From a virus: a stretch of DNA of 54,978 bases. Position 1 is the first letter of the stretch; each line of letters opens with the position of its first letter. Shown here in pieces: positions 7,291 through 17,310 of this stretch. The stretch is from IMG/VR virus record IMGVR_UViG_3300027963_000094, positions 1 to 54,978 of that record; one strand, written 5' to 3'. The notes under the pieces were generated by a model. The model was given only the letters and a program-made list of their open reading frames with translations. It made no database searches and had not been told where the DNA came from. The position numbers were made by a program, and so were the translations under genes.

Positions 7291-8283
7291 TTATTTCCGT
7301 TTCTGTTGTTTGTCATATTCTGCGAACTTGCGAATCATTTTGTTTCGCTGCTCGATGTTATCCCACATGCCTGCCTCTTTAATGGCAGCAACACGCTTAG
7401 GATCAACGATGTATTCGTTGGCCCTTGTCGTCGCAGTGGTATCACGTCCTGAACTTGTCACAACAGATCTCGGTCTTTGGTTTCTCGTACCATTACTATA
7501 CCCCGAATTATATCGGTGTGGTAAATATTTTTGCAATCTGTCGTCGAGCTCATCCCAGTAGTCGGGAAGTGCTGGGTCGTAGCCTTCTTCGGTCAACGCC
7601 ACGTCAATGGTCTGAGCAATCTTAGAATCTGCATCCTTCAATTGCGGGTCATACCACTTATTCTTATCGATCCAATCAGAGGCCATTTTCTGGACCATTG
7701 GGTCGGGAAGCTTAATGTTCTGTGAAGTCTGTGTAAGCTGCTTGTTAGCAGTTTCACGCAATGACTGCAAAGACTCTAAATGTCGTTGGCTGTCGTACCA
7801 AAGCTGCTGAGCCTTGGTAACTTCTTCACCATTACGAGCATTCACAGCCTCTTGTAGCTTCATTTTGGCGTACTCAAGCCTTGTGCCTGCGTCGTCAATG
7901 GCCTTATCAACCCTTGCCAACTCAGCACCAGACGTGCGTTTCTCCAAAAGAGCTACTCGCTCCGCCATTTGTGAGTTCTGCTTACGCAGAGCCGTGATCA
8001 AATGATTAGATTCACGAGCTTTTTCACGATGAAGTTGCTTCTTAAGCCTTCTTTCATCGCGTCGAGCGGCACGAATGGCCTCTCTTTCCGGATCGTCTGT
8101 GTTAGAACCTTCACCACCGTCGTCTCCGGGTCCCTCAGTGTCACCTGATGCCTCAGATACGCCATCTTCGTCATCATCTTGGTCGTCAGACTGGGGATTT
8201 GACATTCCGTCGGGTAGTTGCGCAATTGCCGAGCCATCTTTGGTCTCGTCAACCTGCATTTCCAACTTTTCAGTTGCATTCAT
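7291..8283 (-). CDS. Capsid scaffold protein
   Basis: This 330-residue protein has an acidic, low-complexity N-terminus (residues ~25-70, with DDQDDDEDG and GDDGGEGSNTDDPE). A long coiled coil (~70-200) follows, with RRDERRLKKQLHREKARE and MAERVALLEKRTSG. The C-terminus is basic and less ordered. It has no catalytic motif. Acidic-plus-coiled-coil proteins encoded just upstream of the major capsid gene and downstream of the portal are usually scaffolds, as in P22 and T7. The order portal, scaffold and capsid here matches that plan. A scaffold-protease fusion is unlikely because no Ser/His/Asp protease block is visible. Confidence 0.75.
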   Translation of the reverse strand: MNATEKLEMQVDETKDGSAIAQLPDGMSNPQSDDQDDDEDGVSEASGDTEGPGDDGGEGSNTDDPEREAIRAARRDERRLKKQLHREKARESNHLITALRKQNSQMAERVALLEKRTSGAELARVDKAIDDAGTRLEYAKMKLQEAVNARNGEEVTKAQQLWYDSQRHLESLQSLRETANKQLTQTSQNIKLPDPMVQKMASDWIDKNKWYDPQLKDADSKIAQTIDVALTEEGYDPALPDYWDELDDRLQKYLPHRYNSGYSNGTRNQRPRSVVTSSGRDTTATTRANEYIVDPKRVAAIKEAGMWDNIEQRNKMIRKFAEYDKQQKRK

Positions 8284-8301
8284 ATATCATCCTTTCAAAG
8301 C

Positions 8302-8724
8302 TTAAATAAAAGCTTTAATGTCACGAGGGTCGCCAGTGACTTTGCCAATGAGTTCATGATCATTGAAGAAGGTGAAAAGGCATTTGCCTTCAGCGCCATG
8401 CTCATCTTTGAAATCAATCTCCCATCGATCACCGCCCCACTTAGGTACACGAACAAAGTCGCCTACCTGTGCCCATGCGCCTTCAGGCCAAGACTCCATG
8501 GATTCGCGTTTCTTAAAAGCAAGAGGCCCGATTGAAATGATCTTCCCGACTTGGGTATTCCACTTCTCGGTCTCCTTAGTTTCCTGCGGAATAAAAATTC
8601 CAGCAGATGAGACTTTTTCTTTAACTGCTCGTAACTGCACAAGAATCCTTGCGCCATACGGTGCCATTAAAGGGTCTATGGTAGGGAACGCTTCTGCAAG
8701 CGTCTGTTCAATGTCATTCGACAT
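8302..8724 (-). CDS. GroES-like co-chaperonin
   Basis: This 140-residue protein aligns by eye with GroES. It has PYGARILVQLRAV at residues 22-34, then a mobile-loop-like VSSAGIFIPQETKE (38-51). The hydrophobic triplet is I43-F44-I45, where GroES has Ile-Val-Leu, followed by TQVGKIISIGPLAF (57-70). The C-terminal GDFVRVPKWGG and a final LIGKV fit the remaining GroES strands, with an insertion of ~20 residues. Phage co-chaperonins such as T4 gp31 dock on host GroEL through this triplet and enlarge the chamber to fold the capsid protein. Its place between portal and scaffold supports such a role. It overlaps the gene upstream by 11 bp. Confidence 0.8.
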   Translation of the reverse strand: MSNDIEQTLAEAFPTIDPLMAPYGARILVQLRAVKEKVSSAGIFIPQETKETEKWNTQVGKIISIGPLAFKKRESMESWPEGAWAQVGDFVRVPKWGGDRWEIDFKDEHGAEGKCLFTFFNDHELIGKVTGDPRDIKAFI

Positions 8725-8899
8725 TTTTTTCCTCTTCTAAAAGTTGGTTAATGATAAGCAAGGCTTCCTCCAAGCCTTGGTGCTGGCCGACTAAGCGCTG
8801 GTAGGCTTCGAATGTGACTGCGTTTCCCTGAACTAGGGATTCAGCAATTCGCTCTTGCCTTTGCTTAATAAGACCAATGAAATTTGCAAGCGTCGCCAT
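8714..8899 (-). CDS. Small helical protein, unknown
   Basis: This 61-residue protein is predicted to be almost wholly helical, with two amphipathic helices (FIGLIKQRQERIAESLVQ and LEEALLIINQLLEEEKNVE) joined at a FEAYQRLVGQ turn. It is acidic at the C-terminus. It overlaps the GroES-like gene by 11 bp and lies 2 bp after the KxGG protein, inside the tight portal-to-scaffold run. No domain is recognised. Confidence 0.6.
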   Translation of the reverse strand: MATLANFIGLIKQRQERIAESLVQGNAVTFEAYQRLVGQHQGLEEALLIINQLLEEEKNVE

Positions 8900-8901
8900 G
8901 T

Positions 8902-9189
8902 TTAGCGGCCACGACCTGCAGACTTCTTCACGGGGATCGCGATGGTTACTGCAAAGCCAGACATCTTCTTGGCGGCTCCGCCTTTTTTCATCGTCGCAAT
9001 TTTGCCAGTAGGCTTAGGCAAGGGTGGAGGCGCAGAGCCACGTGCTGGCAAATTAGCCACACGAGACTCAGGCATCACGCTGCCGCCTGACTTATATTTT
9101 TGAATAACGCTTTTGCCTTTAGCAATGGCTGTGGACTCACCCATTCCCATTGCCAAGCGCTTGTGCATGTTAATGCCTTCATCAGCCAT
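8902..9189 (-). CDS. Small basic virion-cluster protein with GG motifs
   Basis: This 95-residue protein starts at ATG 9189 and overlaps the portal stop by 8 bp (MADEGINMHKRLAMGMG). It is basic and low-complexity, with QKYKSGGSVMPESR near the centre, a proline-rich APPPLPKP and MKKGGAAKK near residue 70. The QKYxxGG motif is the same as in the protein at 3682-4146, which suggests a common partner or processing signal. It has no catalytic residues in a recognisable pattern. The neighbouring portal suggests a small head protein. Confidence 0.6.
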   Translation of the reverse strand: MADEGINMHKRLAMGMGESTAIAKGKSVIQKYKSGGSVMPESRVANLPARGSAPPPLPKPTGKIATMKKGGAAKKMSGFAVTIAIPVKKSAGRGR

Positions 9190-11722
9190 TTTGAGCTCCT
9201 AGAGTTTGTTGAATTAGATTCTGCGCTTCTAAAGCAGTTTTAACCTGCTCATACTGTAAGTTAGCGGCATCGCGCGTAAGGTCCGCTGACTTAATTCTTT
9301 CTTGCGTAAGATTGTTCTCAGTATTCTTAGCCATATCGGCTTGGAGTTTCTGAGTTGCAAGTTGCATGTCCTGCTGAAGCTTAGCAGCTTCCAATTGCAT
9401 CTCGGCTTGATCTTTGGTAGCGCGGCGCTGTGTCTCGGCCATGCTGGTTTGGATGAAAGCTTGAGTTGCGGGATCGGTAGGCGGTTGGCCTGACAATTGC
9501 TTGATAGCAGCAATGGCGTTCTGAATGATAGGTGGCAATGCCTTAAACGTCTCACCAGTATCTTTATGCACGTGCTGCGCAACTGCGGCAAGCAACTGAT
9601 CCGCGCCTTGCGGCAGTGTCTGCTCTTTCAAAACATTGAATGGTCTGTTCAACGCAGCGCTGCTATAAGAATCAACTTGGTTAAGGTACCACAAAGTCAA
9701 GTGCTGCTTGACATGCTCTAAACATAGCGGTATGAAAGTTGGAGCCATGATTGGATTGGCACCATACATGGGGTCTTGCAAGTAATCCAAGTGAACCTGA
9801 ATGTGGGATAAATGATCTTGCCTTGGGAAAGCGCCGGCGTGCTTGCCAAAAGTCATGGCCACGTTCTCCAAGGCAGGATTCATTTCCTTCACGTCGTTAG
9901 GATCAGGCAGCACCTCGTTGACATCAGGCAGCCTGATCTGCTTAAGGATTCGCTTCTCAACAGCAAGGCGGTTGTACAAGTCAGGGTTGGCCTGAGCTCG
10001 TGCAGCCAAAGTCTGGATCTGCGCATACCGTTGCGTCTCAGCAAAGATGTGAGGGTCAGACACTGGAACAATGTCGGAGTTCCTAGCAAAGTCTTCCTTG
10101 GTGACATCCAAGTCCTCAACCATGTCGCCTTTAACCTGCTCATCCAAGTACCAGTTATTCAACCTTGCAATAACTTTCAACACTCGGCGTTGTGAGTCGT
10201 GGAGTCTTGCATGCACAGCGCTAAACACCGCGGCGCCTTGCTCAATCAAAGCTTGTGTTGTGCCAACTGGAGCGTTAGATGTAATGTCTGCAATCTTCTC
10301 TTCGCTTGTAGTAACCACGCCTTTTGCAGCGGTGGTTAACCAACCTAGCAACTCAAGCAGCACAGGAGAGGGCTGGTTAAATGGCAATGGCATGGCAATC
10401 TTGCGAATATCGTCAATGCCCGGTGCGCCCTCAATCTCACTGACCTGCGTAGGCTCAACGACTAGCGACTGCCCTGACATCTTGGCGCCTTTAAGCTTAA
10501 GCATTGTAGGCGCGTTGGTAATATGCGCTGAATCAAGCAGTGCACGCAACGAGCCAGTAAGTGCTGCAGATAGGCCACCAATAAGATGCGGTAAGCCGAT
10601 TGCGTAAGCCCCCCGCCATGGAATAAACTTAAACTCGATCAACCAGTCCAGCTTGGTCATGGTCTTATCACCATCCGACCAGTTGCGATACAAGCCAACA
10701 ACCTCGGTTGTTAGGTCATCAATCATCAAGATGTACGGCGCACGCTTTGAATCTGAGTAGTTGTCATCATCAAGGTTTAGCCAAGTGTAGATGTGGTATA
10801 CACGGCGCACGCCGTCTACGTTATCCGCTTGGCTCTTACGACCTTCAATCTTATTGTTTGCCTTCTCGGACTTGGACTCTTCAGGCTCCATGCTGGCGCG
10901 AACAATATCAATGTCAATATACAAACCGGTGTCAACGCGCTCTTCAAAAGTCTCTTGCGTAATGTCTTGGACTTCAGTGACGCGGCCTGCAGTGTAAAAG
11001 TTTACAGCTGCAAAAGGCAAGTACACGTTGTCAATAGGCACAAACTCAGCGCAAGGCCTGCGCTTTTGGTCATCGTACCAGATCTTCATGTATTGGCTAC
11101 CACCAAGCGGCAACTGAGTTAACAGCTGCTCTTCCTCGTCGCGGTATTCCTCGATCTGCTCAGTAAGCTGCCAGTTCATGTAGTCGCGTTTACGCTCGGC
11201 GCGTTCTACCTTTTCATCCGTAGTCTCGCCAATGATCTTGGTTTTGACCGGCCCATCAGCAGGGAATAGTTCCTTGATGGCTCGAGCGGAGAAGTCAACG
11301 CATGCCTCAGCCATGAGTGGGTGGACAACCTTGCTGGCTCCGGTAAACTGCGCTCCGCCCGGTGCATCGTGGCCTAAGCCCGTACGACGCAAGCCTTCTT
11401 CGTATTGCTTATCACGCTCCTCGCGAGCTTCCTTGTCTTTCTCAATCAGATCAACGTACTTGTGAGCTAATTTGCTGAGGTCGTAACTATCAAGCACGTC
11501 AGCTAAGTTCTCGTAGAAGTCCGGTTCGCCTTCAGGCCCCTTGGAATCATCTTCCATTCTTACGATGGCCGAGCCGTCGGGCAATTCTTCTACTTCCGGA
11601 GTCTCATCTTCCATCTCATCGAACATGGTGAGAGCAGAAGGCCCAGCGGCTTCGGCTTCATCGTCTGACATGGGCTCGATAAAGCGATCGAAGTCCGGTG
11701 GAATTGGCATCTGTGTGGCCAT
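9182..11722 (-). CDS. Portal protein
   Basis: This 846-residue protein is the length of large podovirus portals. It has an acidic N-terminus (to ~residue 70), then LAHKYVDLIEKDKEAREERD and a DAPGGAQFTGASKVVHPLM block. A conserved-looking FSARAIKELFPADGPVKT region follows, then FIPWRGAYAIGLPHLIGGL and APGIDDIRKIAMPLPFNQPS. The C-terminal ~170 residues form a long helical barrel-like coiled coil (AETQRRATKDQAEMQLEAAK). Portals form the dodecameric ring through which DNA is packaged and ejected. Its position between terminase and scaffold is canonical, with only the giant gene at 11726-17296 inserted. A subtype assignment would need a profile search. Confidence 0.85.
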   Translation of the reverse strand: MATQMPIPPDFDRFIEPMSDDEAEAAGPSALTMFDEMEDETPEVEELPDGSAIVRMEDDSKGPEGEPDFYENLADVLDSYDLSKLAHKYVDLIEKDKEAREERDKQYEEGLRRTGLGHDAPGGAQFTGASKVVHPLMAEACVDFSARAIKELFPADGPVKTKIIGETTDEKVERAERKRDYMNWQLTEQIEEYRDEEEQLLTQLPLGGSQYMKIWYDDQKRRPCAEFVPIDNVYLPFAAVNFYTAGRVTEVQDITQETFEERVDTGLYIDIDIVRASMEPEESKSEKANNKIEGRKSQADNVDGVRRVYHIYTWLNLDDDNYSDSKRAPYILMIDDLTTEVVGLYRNWSDGDKTMTKLDWLIEFKFIPWRGAYAIGLPHLIGGLSAALTGSLRALLDSAHITNAPTMLKLKGAKMSGQSLVVEPTQVSEIEGAPGIDDIRKIAMPLPFNQPSPVLLELLGWLTTAAKGVVTTSEEKIADITSNAPVGTTQALIEQGAAVFSAVHARLHDSQRRVLKVIARLNNWYLDEQVKGDMVEDLDVTKEDFARNSDIVPVSDPHIFAETQRYAQIQTLAARAQANPDLYNRLAVEKRILKQIRLPDVNEVLPDPNDVKEMNPALENVAMTFGKHAGAFPRQDHLSHIQVHLDYLQDPMYGANPIMAPTFIPLCLEHVKQHLTLWYLNQVDSYSSAALNRPFNVLKEQTLPQGADQLLAAVAQHVHKDTGETFKALPPIIQNAIAAIKQLSGQPPTDPATQAFIQTSMAETQRRATKDQAEMQLEAAKLQQDMQLATQKLQADMAKNTENNLTQERIKSADLTRDAANLQYEQVKTALEAQNLIQQTLGAQNG

Positions 11723-11725
11723 AAG

Positions 11726-14700
11726 TTATTTTCTCCGCATCGTGAGGGCGTATCGCATTTGATCGGTAGTCGGATTTTGTTGGACTATACCACCATTTGC
11801 CTTTTTAATGAAGGCTTGACCCTGAGTTTGTGTACGAGATGCACGTTCAGCTTCCGCCTGTACGAGATCTTCCAGCTCGGCCTGAGACTTGGCACGTTGC
11901 CCCAGCTCTGCTCCAAAGCGGTTATTGTGGGTATCCATACCATAGTCAGCTGGCATTTGCCCTCCAAACATGGATTTGACAGCCTGAAGCGGGGAAGTCG
12001 TGAACTCGTGTGCTTTGCCTAGGAATTCAGCTGTCTTAGGCCCATACTTACGTGAAAGGGTGCCTGCTGCCAACATATGCCTTGCTGCATCCCGCTGGTC
12101 ATCTTGCCCTTTTTGGCCGGGGTACATCTCATAAGCTACAGTCTCCGAGTAAGTCGGGACACTGAATAGCCAAGGCGTTGGCACGTCAGGCTTTTTGACA
12201 GACCCACCGGCTTGGTAGCCACGAACTGGACCGCCATTGGCGTAGTCGTCCATGCCTTGGTATCTTGCAACAAGCGCTTCAAGCTTAACTTCAAGAGCCT
12301 GCATAAGCTCAGGTGACCATTCATATCCTGTTGTGGCCATGCCTAAGATGTCTTCAAATGCCTGTTCGCCACTGCGATTCAACGCACGTAAATGCTGTCG
12401 AATTAAACGAACAGCAGCACGCGGATTAGGCGTGTCTGTATAGTAACCGTCCTCAAGCAAGTTTACAATCTCTTCAGCTGTTGCACTATACTCAGCGTTT
12501 CTAGCAAGAGCTTCAGGTAAGCCACGTGTCTCAACAAGTTGCGCTAACGCCTCGCGTTGTGCCTGTGTTGGATTATGCGTGCCAATCTCATCATCGCCTC
12601 GAATAAAGTCCGCTAACTCAGCAGGTTGCCATTGTTCAGTAATCTCGCCATTGTCAAGCAAGCGTTGATAATCTCTAACGTAGTTATTGTATAGAACATC
12701 TAATTGCTCAGGGCTTATCTGCGCAATGGCGCCTTGATCTGGTACAGGTCTATCAGGGCGTATTTGCGTAATAGGCGGCTCAATCAAATCAACCATGTTA
12801 GCCAAGTCTCTAAGCGCTTGCGCAGTTGTAGGATTAGTCTCTATCTCTGCGGCCTCGTTAAGTCGAGTTGCAAACGCCGCAGGCTGTTCTCTAAGAGCTT
12901 CATCTACGTCAGGAAAACCTATGCCATCAGCAATAGTTTCACTAATGTGGCCAACATCACGTGCAGTAGGCGCAGGCGCGTTTTCGCGTAGATAATTAAC
13001 AAAGAGGTTAAAGTCTCCAACTTCAAAGCGTCGCATTGCAGGGGCAGGCGGTACACCATTTGGATTCAGTGCTCTAAGTTGCGGCTCTTCTAATAACCGC
13101 TGCATTTCAAGAGCAGTTGCTTGAGCCGCTCTAGCACGCTCGATAGGTGCTAAACCTCGTAACACCTCATGATCGTAGTCATTATTCTCTAGCAATGTTA
13201 AGGCGTCTACGCGATGCCCAGGCGCTTCTTCACCAATAATACGTTGCGCGAGATCACGAGGGTTAAACTCAATGTAATTGGCGCGTTGGCGAAGTGCTTG
13301 CGCGTAATCGCGACGTTCAGTTTCCGCTAAAGAGATCCAGTGATTGTTTGCCGCTTGATTCAATGGGTTGCTTAACTCATTTGCCAAGAAGCGCAGATCA
13401 TTAGGGTTTAATTCCGGATCATTTATCGCGTTTTCAAGTTGAAATATACGATCATTACGTTGATTATCAAGATCTGCAGGGCGTGGTTGCGCAGTTGCCT
13501 CAACGTCATCAGCTAGTCTATTTAACTCACGCGTAATAGTAGCATGGGTAGCGTTCACACTTTCTGCGCGCAACGCATTAGCGTAGCCTACAGGGTCTAC
13601 CTGCGGGTTATATTGCGCAGCTACATTGCGCGCCATTTCAGCGTAGCGACGAGCAATGGTCTCACTTAAAATGCGTAGCTCATCAGCGGCTGTATCCACA
13701 GTATTTTCAAAGTCAAAAGCCTGAGGTCGACGCGCAGGTGGCTGCGCATCTGCTGGCTCCCAATCACGTATGTACGCACTTTCCATTTGATCAGCCAACT
13801 CATTCAATACTATCTCTGCACTACCGTTAACAGCAGCGTCTGCCTGTTGCCGTAGAGCGCGAATATACGCATCGGTGTCATTTGCGGGGTCAAGCGCCCT
13901 GTCAATCTCCCCACGACCTTCTGAAATAAAGCGCAAAGCGGCGCGTACTTCGTCAGCAGTTTGCACACCCCATTGTCTATCAGCTGCCAACGCTGCATCA
14001 TGCGTCATACGCAAGTAATCAGGTCTTACTTCTGGCAATAAGCGATTGTTTTCTCGCCAATTTGCGTACTCGTCAATCATATTGCCAGTAATTTCAGGTG
14101 TGGTTGCATCTTCCCAGCGAGCTGCAAAGTCCTGTAACCAATCTACTTGCGCAGGCGATAAGCGATCGCGGTACGCAGTAAGCAGTTCTGGCGTGTCTAA
14201 ATTAGGCATTGGGTCGCCACGTTGCTCAAAAGCAAAAGGTTGTGCCGCTTCCTCAGCGGCTATACGCGCGGCTACGTAATCTGCTTGCAACCCTAAAGTT
14301 TGCTGTAAGTCTCTAATGCCTTCAGCAATAATGTTGGCAACTATACGTGGGCTATTGGCGTATTCGTTCTCAAGATCATATAGTCGTTGATTAGTAAGCT
14401 CTAATGCACGAACTGGACCTTGCAAGTTTTGATACGAATCAAAGTAATCACGGATGCCACTAAAGAATGTTTCTGCTTGAACAAACTGATTGCTCTCCCC
14501 TGCCTCATCAAATGCGCGTCTTTGAGAATCAAGTGTATTGTCGATTGACGACGCCACAGCGCCTGAAGTAGACGCTGACAAGCTTTCACTAGGCCGTTGC
14601 GACAAGACTGCAGGTGCTGATTCTTGCGGCGCATTAGCTTTAAGCTCTTCAACATAATTGCGAATGTCGCTGCTTGTGACAAACCGCGGCAGTCCTGACA

Positions 14701-17296
14701 GGTCATACTTTTTAAACGTAGTCACAGGTGTATTAACAACAGCGGCCAGCGCACTGTTCGACATACGCTTGCTATCGTAGATACCTAAGTTCTCATTCAT
14801 CTTATCGCTAACACCACGAATTCTATCTTCACGGCTGTTCAGATAAGACTTAATGCCTTCAACATACTCAGTCTTAACAGCACCGTTTTTGCGACCTGAC
14901 GCAAAGTTAATGTCATACTTACCAGATGAGCTAGGGTTAAAGTCAAAAATGGCAACAGGCTCACCTGTAACTACATCTCTAAAGCTAACCATTTGCGAGC
15001 CATTTGCAACAGCGTTAATGTATGTCCCTCTTGGGCTGGTTGCATTCGGGTCACGCTGGCCTGTAACAATGTCATAAATTGGAATGTACTGGCGATCACC
15101 GGTGCCGGGATGCCAAGGGTTTGGCTTATTTTTAACATTACCGCCTTCGCCAATGCAAACGTCCAAAGCCAAAGTGTCTTCACTAACTAATTGCGCAACT
15201 TGCTCAGGCGTAAAGCGATTGGTGATCTCCAACGCGCCAACGTTGCCAAAGACCTTGTCATTAGGAATATACAACGCCGCGCTTCGTGCAAACTGGTTAT
15301 CAGCATCCGTCTTAAATTGCTTCTCTTTAGCTTGCGCAAGCTTTTCTTTAGCAATACGACCTTCAGCAGTATCGCGTATATATTTTTCAACAGTCATCTT
15401 TGGAACTTTGTCCAACTTTATTTTACGCGACATCACATCGCTGTAAAAGCTTTTTGCGAGGTCACCAAACCCAAGCTCACGCAATCGTTGTGGTGATGCC
15501 ATATACACACGCTCTTCATCAGGTGTTCGCATTAGTGCAGGGTAAAACTGCTGCTCACCGTATCCAAGGTCTTCTTTCAAGCTCTTGGCGGTGTCTGCGT
15601 TAATTGCAATGTCAGTTGCAGCTTCATACGCAGAGCCTAAACGCAAATTGTCAACCACCTTTTGTTGCTTTCTATACGCGGCGTTTGCTTTATCAGACTC
15701 ACGTGATGCCTGTGCAAAAGGCTCATACCTTCCAAGATTCATACCTTCAGGCACAACACCTGTATTAGGGTCAACTGCGCCGTAACCTAGCTGCTGGGCA
15801 ATTGCCTCCTGCTCACGTTTACGAGTTGCAGCGTCAGCAGATTGTTGTACCAAGTCAGACAACTGCTGATTTGCTGCAACCAATGCCTCATCAGTTGGTG
15901 TTTTGACTGGCATGCCTGCTGCAGCGCGCTTATTGCTAACTATGGAACCTGTCATGTTTGCGCTATCAAATATTTCTGATGGCGGGTAAAACGTTAAGCC
16001 TTGGCTTGCCAGCTTGGCTGCAGGCTCATTAGGCGTGCCAACCTTCTCAATGATGTAATTGGTAAACTGGGAATTAAGCCAATTGGCTGCAGCTTCATGC
16101 ATTGCAGGCAACTCTTCTGCAGACGGTAAGTCAAGCTCCGCTCTGTATTGCATGCCTTTAGGCGTATTTAAGAACTCGTCGTACATCTCTAATGAGTGCG
16201 CAGCAGATGCTTCCCTATCGCCGAATCTGGCTTTATACGCCGCCAATGCCGCGCCTTCTGATGGGGCGTCAGGAAACATCTCATTGGCCTTTGTTTTAAG
16301 GAAAGACTCGAACGCTCTGCGTGCAGACGCTGATTCAGGTTTACCTAAAATGTTGTGCTGTATCTCGTCCAATGCCTGTACAGGCGTCATATTTGTATCA
16401 CTAATGACACTACGAACAAGATCACGTGCAGGTGTGTAAGTCGCAGCATCTTGCTTTGCAGTTGCAGGCAGTGTGGCAGATGTAATCCTTGACCCTTCAG
16501 GTCGCATGGCATATAGCTTAGGGTTTGTTGGCTGCATGGAAGCTGGGAGCCCAGGGATAGGTGGCAACCCTTGCATTTCCCTTTGCGCCATAATGTCGCC
16601 AATGCTATCAGCAACGCCTTGGAGCTTAGCGCCGTATGTAGGCTGACCTGTGATTGGGTCTAACCTTTGCATGCCAGATTGCGCGTTCACAAAGTCTGTA
16701 GGTATATCCTTGACTTGCCTGCCTACACGCGTGGCCTCAGCGCCCATAACCCGCAGATCATTAGGGGTAAATGCTGGGCGGCCAGTTGACATCTGCCCAA
16801 GGTACGCAGGCAGATCAGCCATGTACGGCGCAATCGCGCTTGTGAATTCCTGCGCCATTGGCGTTTGCGGCGCGTTCTGTTGCATGAACTGCGTGGCAAC
16901 TTTCTCGGCGTATGCAGGCGCTTTGCCTGATGTAAATGTGCCAGCAGGTGATGTGGTTAAGCTTTCACCAACGCCTTTGACCGCAGCCACAGCAGGCACG
17001 GTGATGATACCTGCAGCTTCACGCATGGACTTGGCCATCATTAGCGGATTGAACTTGGTGGCCAACTCAGTAAAGTTACCAGCAGCTGAGCCCAACGGGT
17101 CAGGCGGCGTTTGTGATGGCGGGACTGGGCGGCCGTAGCCGGGGATCTGTGATGCCAAGGACTGTGGAGCTACGAACTTCTCCATCTGCTGCGGCGTAAG
17201 TCTGTTCTGCTTTGACAGCTCTAGATTCATTTGATCTAGTGTAGGACCACCGTCATCGCCTATGATGTTACCTTGCGGATCGTAGATTGCTGCCAT
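11726..17296 (-). CDS. Giant multidomain protein between terminase and portal (polyvalent-type), C-terminal His/Glu/Asn domain
   Basis: This 1856-residue protein sits where phages rarely carry large genes. Residues 1-~400 are Ala/Pro-rich. A middle block at ~760-900 has LALDVCIGEGG, PNPWHPGTGDRQYIPIYD and VSFRDVVTGEPVAIFDF. Residues ~1000-1640 are repeated helices (ANALRAESVNATHATITREL). At ~1665-1685 it has DYANGGPVRGYQAGG. The C-terminal domain at ~1730-1810 has DQRDAARHM (R1739, H1740), GKAHEF (H1763, E1764) and MDTHNNRFG (D1788, N1791, N1792). I recall this pattern from toxin and phage domains annotated DUF6973. Large multi-domain proteins of this kind have been described as polyvalent proteins that may be injected with phage DNA. 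Function, and whether the C-terminal block is catalytic, is inference. Confidence 0.65.
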   Translation of the reverse strand: MAAIYDPQGNIIGDDGGPTLDQMNLELSKQNRLTPQQMEKFVAPQSLASQIPGYGRPVPPSQTPPDPLGSAAGNFTELATKFNPLMMAKSMREAAGIITVPAVAAVKGVGESLTTSPAGTFTSGKAPAYAEKVATQFMQQNAPQTPMAQEFTSAIAPYMADLPAYLGQMSTGRPAFTPNDLRVMGAEATRVGRQVKDIPTDFVNAQSGMQRLDPITGQPTYGAKLQGVADSIGDIMAQREMQGLPPIPGLPASMQPTNPKLYAMRPEGSRITSATLPATAKQDAATYTPARDLVRSVISDTNMTPVQALDEIQHNILGKPESASARRAFESFLKTKANEMFPDAPSEGAALAAYKARFGDREASAAHSLEMYDEFLNTPKGMQYRAELDLPSAEELPAMHEAAANWLNSQFTNYIIEKVGTPNEPAAKLASQGLTFYPPSEIFDSANMTGSIVSNKRAAAGMPVKTPTDEALVAANQQLSDLVQQSADAATRKREQEAIAQQLGYGAVDPNTGVVPEGMNLGRYEPFAQASRESDKANAAYRKQQKVVDNLRLGSAYEAATDIAINADTAKSLKEDLGYGEQQFYPALMRTPDEERVYMASPQRLRELGFGDLAKSFYSDVMSRKIKLDKVPKMTVEKYIRDTAEGRIAKEKLAQAKEKQFKTDADNQFARSAALYIPNDKVFGNVGALEITNRFTPEQVAQLVSEDTLALDVCIGEGGNVKNKPNPWHPGTGDRQYIPIYDIVTGQRDPNATSPRGTYINAVANGSQMVSFRDVVTGEPVAIFDFNPSSSGKYDINFASGRKNGAVKTEYVEGIKSYLNSREDRIRGVSDKMNENLGIYDSKRMSNSALAAVVNTPVTTFKKYDLSGLPRFVTSSDIRNYVEELKANAPQESAPAVLSQRPSESLSASTSGAVASSIDNTLDSQRRAFDEAGESNQFVQAETFFSGIRDYFDSYQNLQGPVRALELTNQRLYDLENEYANSPRIVANIIAEGIRDLQQTLGLQADYVAARIAAEEAAQPFAFEQRGDPMPNLDTPELLTAYRDRLSPAQVDWLQDFAARWEDATTPEITGNMIDEYANWRENNRLLPEVRPDYLRMTHDAALAADRQWGVQTADEVRAALRFISEGRGEIDRALDPANDTDAYIRALRQQADAAVNGSAEIVLNELADQMESAYIRDWEPADAQPPARRPQAFDFENTVDTAADELRILSETIARRYAEMARNVAAQYNPQVDPVGYANALRAESVNATHATITRELNRLADDVEATAQPRPADLDNQRNDRIFQLENAINDPELNPNDLRFLANELSNPLNQAANNHWISLAETERRDYAQALRQRANYIEFNPRDLAQRIIGEEAPGHRVDALTLLENNDYDHEVLRGLAPIERARAAQATALEMQRLLEEPQLRALNPNGVPPAPAMRRFEVGDFNLFVNYLRENAPAPTARDVGHISETIADGIGFPDVDEALREQPAAFATRLNEAAEIETNPTTAQALRDLANMVDLIEPPITQIRPDRPVPDQGAIAQISPEQLDVLYNNYVRDYQRLLDNGEITEQWQPAELADFIRGDDEIGTHNPTQAQREALAQLVETRGLPEALARNAEYSATAEEIVNLLEDGYYTDTPNPRAAVRLIRQHLRALNRSGEQAFEDILGMATTGYEWSPELMQALEVKLEALVARYQGMDDYANGGPVRGYQAGGSVKKPDVPTPWLFSVPTYSETVAYEMYPGQKGQDDQRDAARHMLAAGTLSRKYGPKTAEFLGKAHEFTTSPLQAVKSMFGGQMPADYGMDTHNNRFGAELGQRAKSQAELEDLVQAEAERASRTQTQGQAFIKKANGGIVQQNPTTDQMRYALTMRRK

Positions 17297-17310
17297 GTGC
17301 GCACCTTAAG

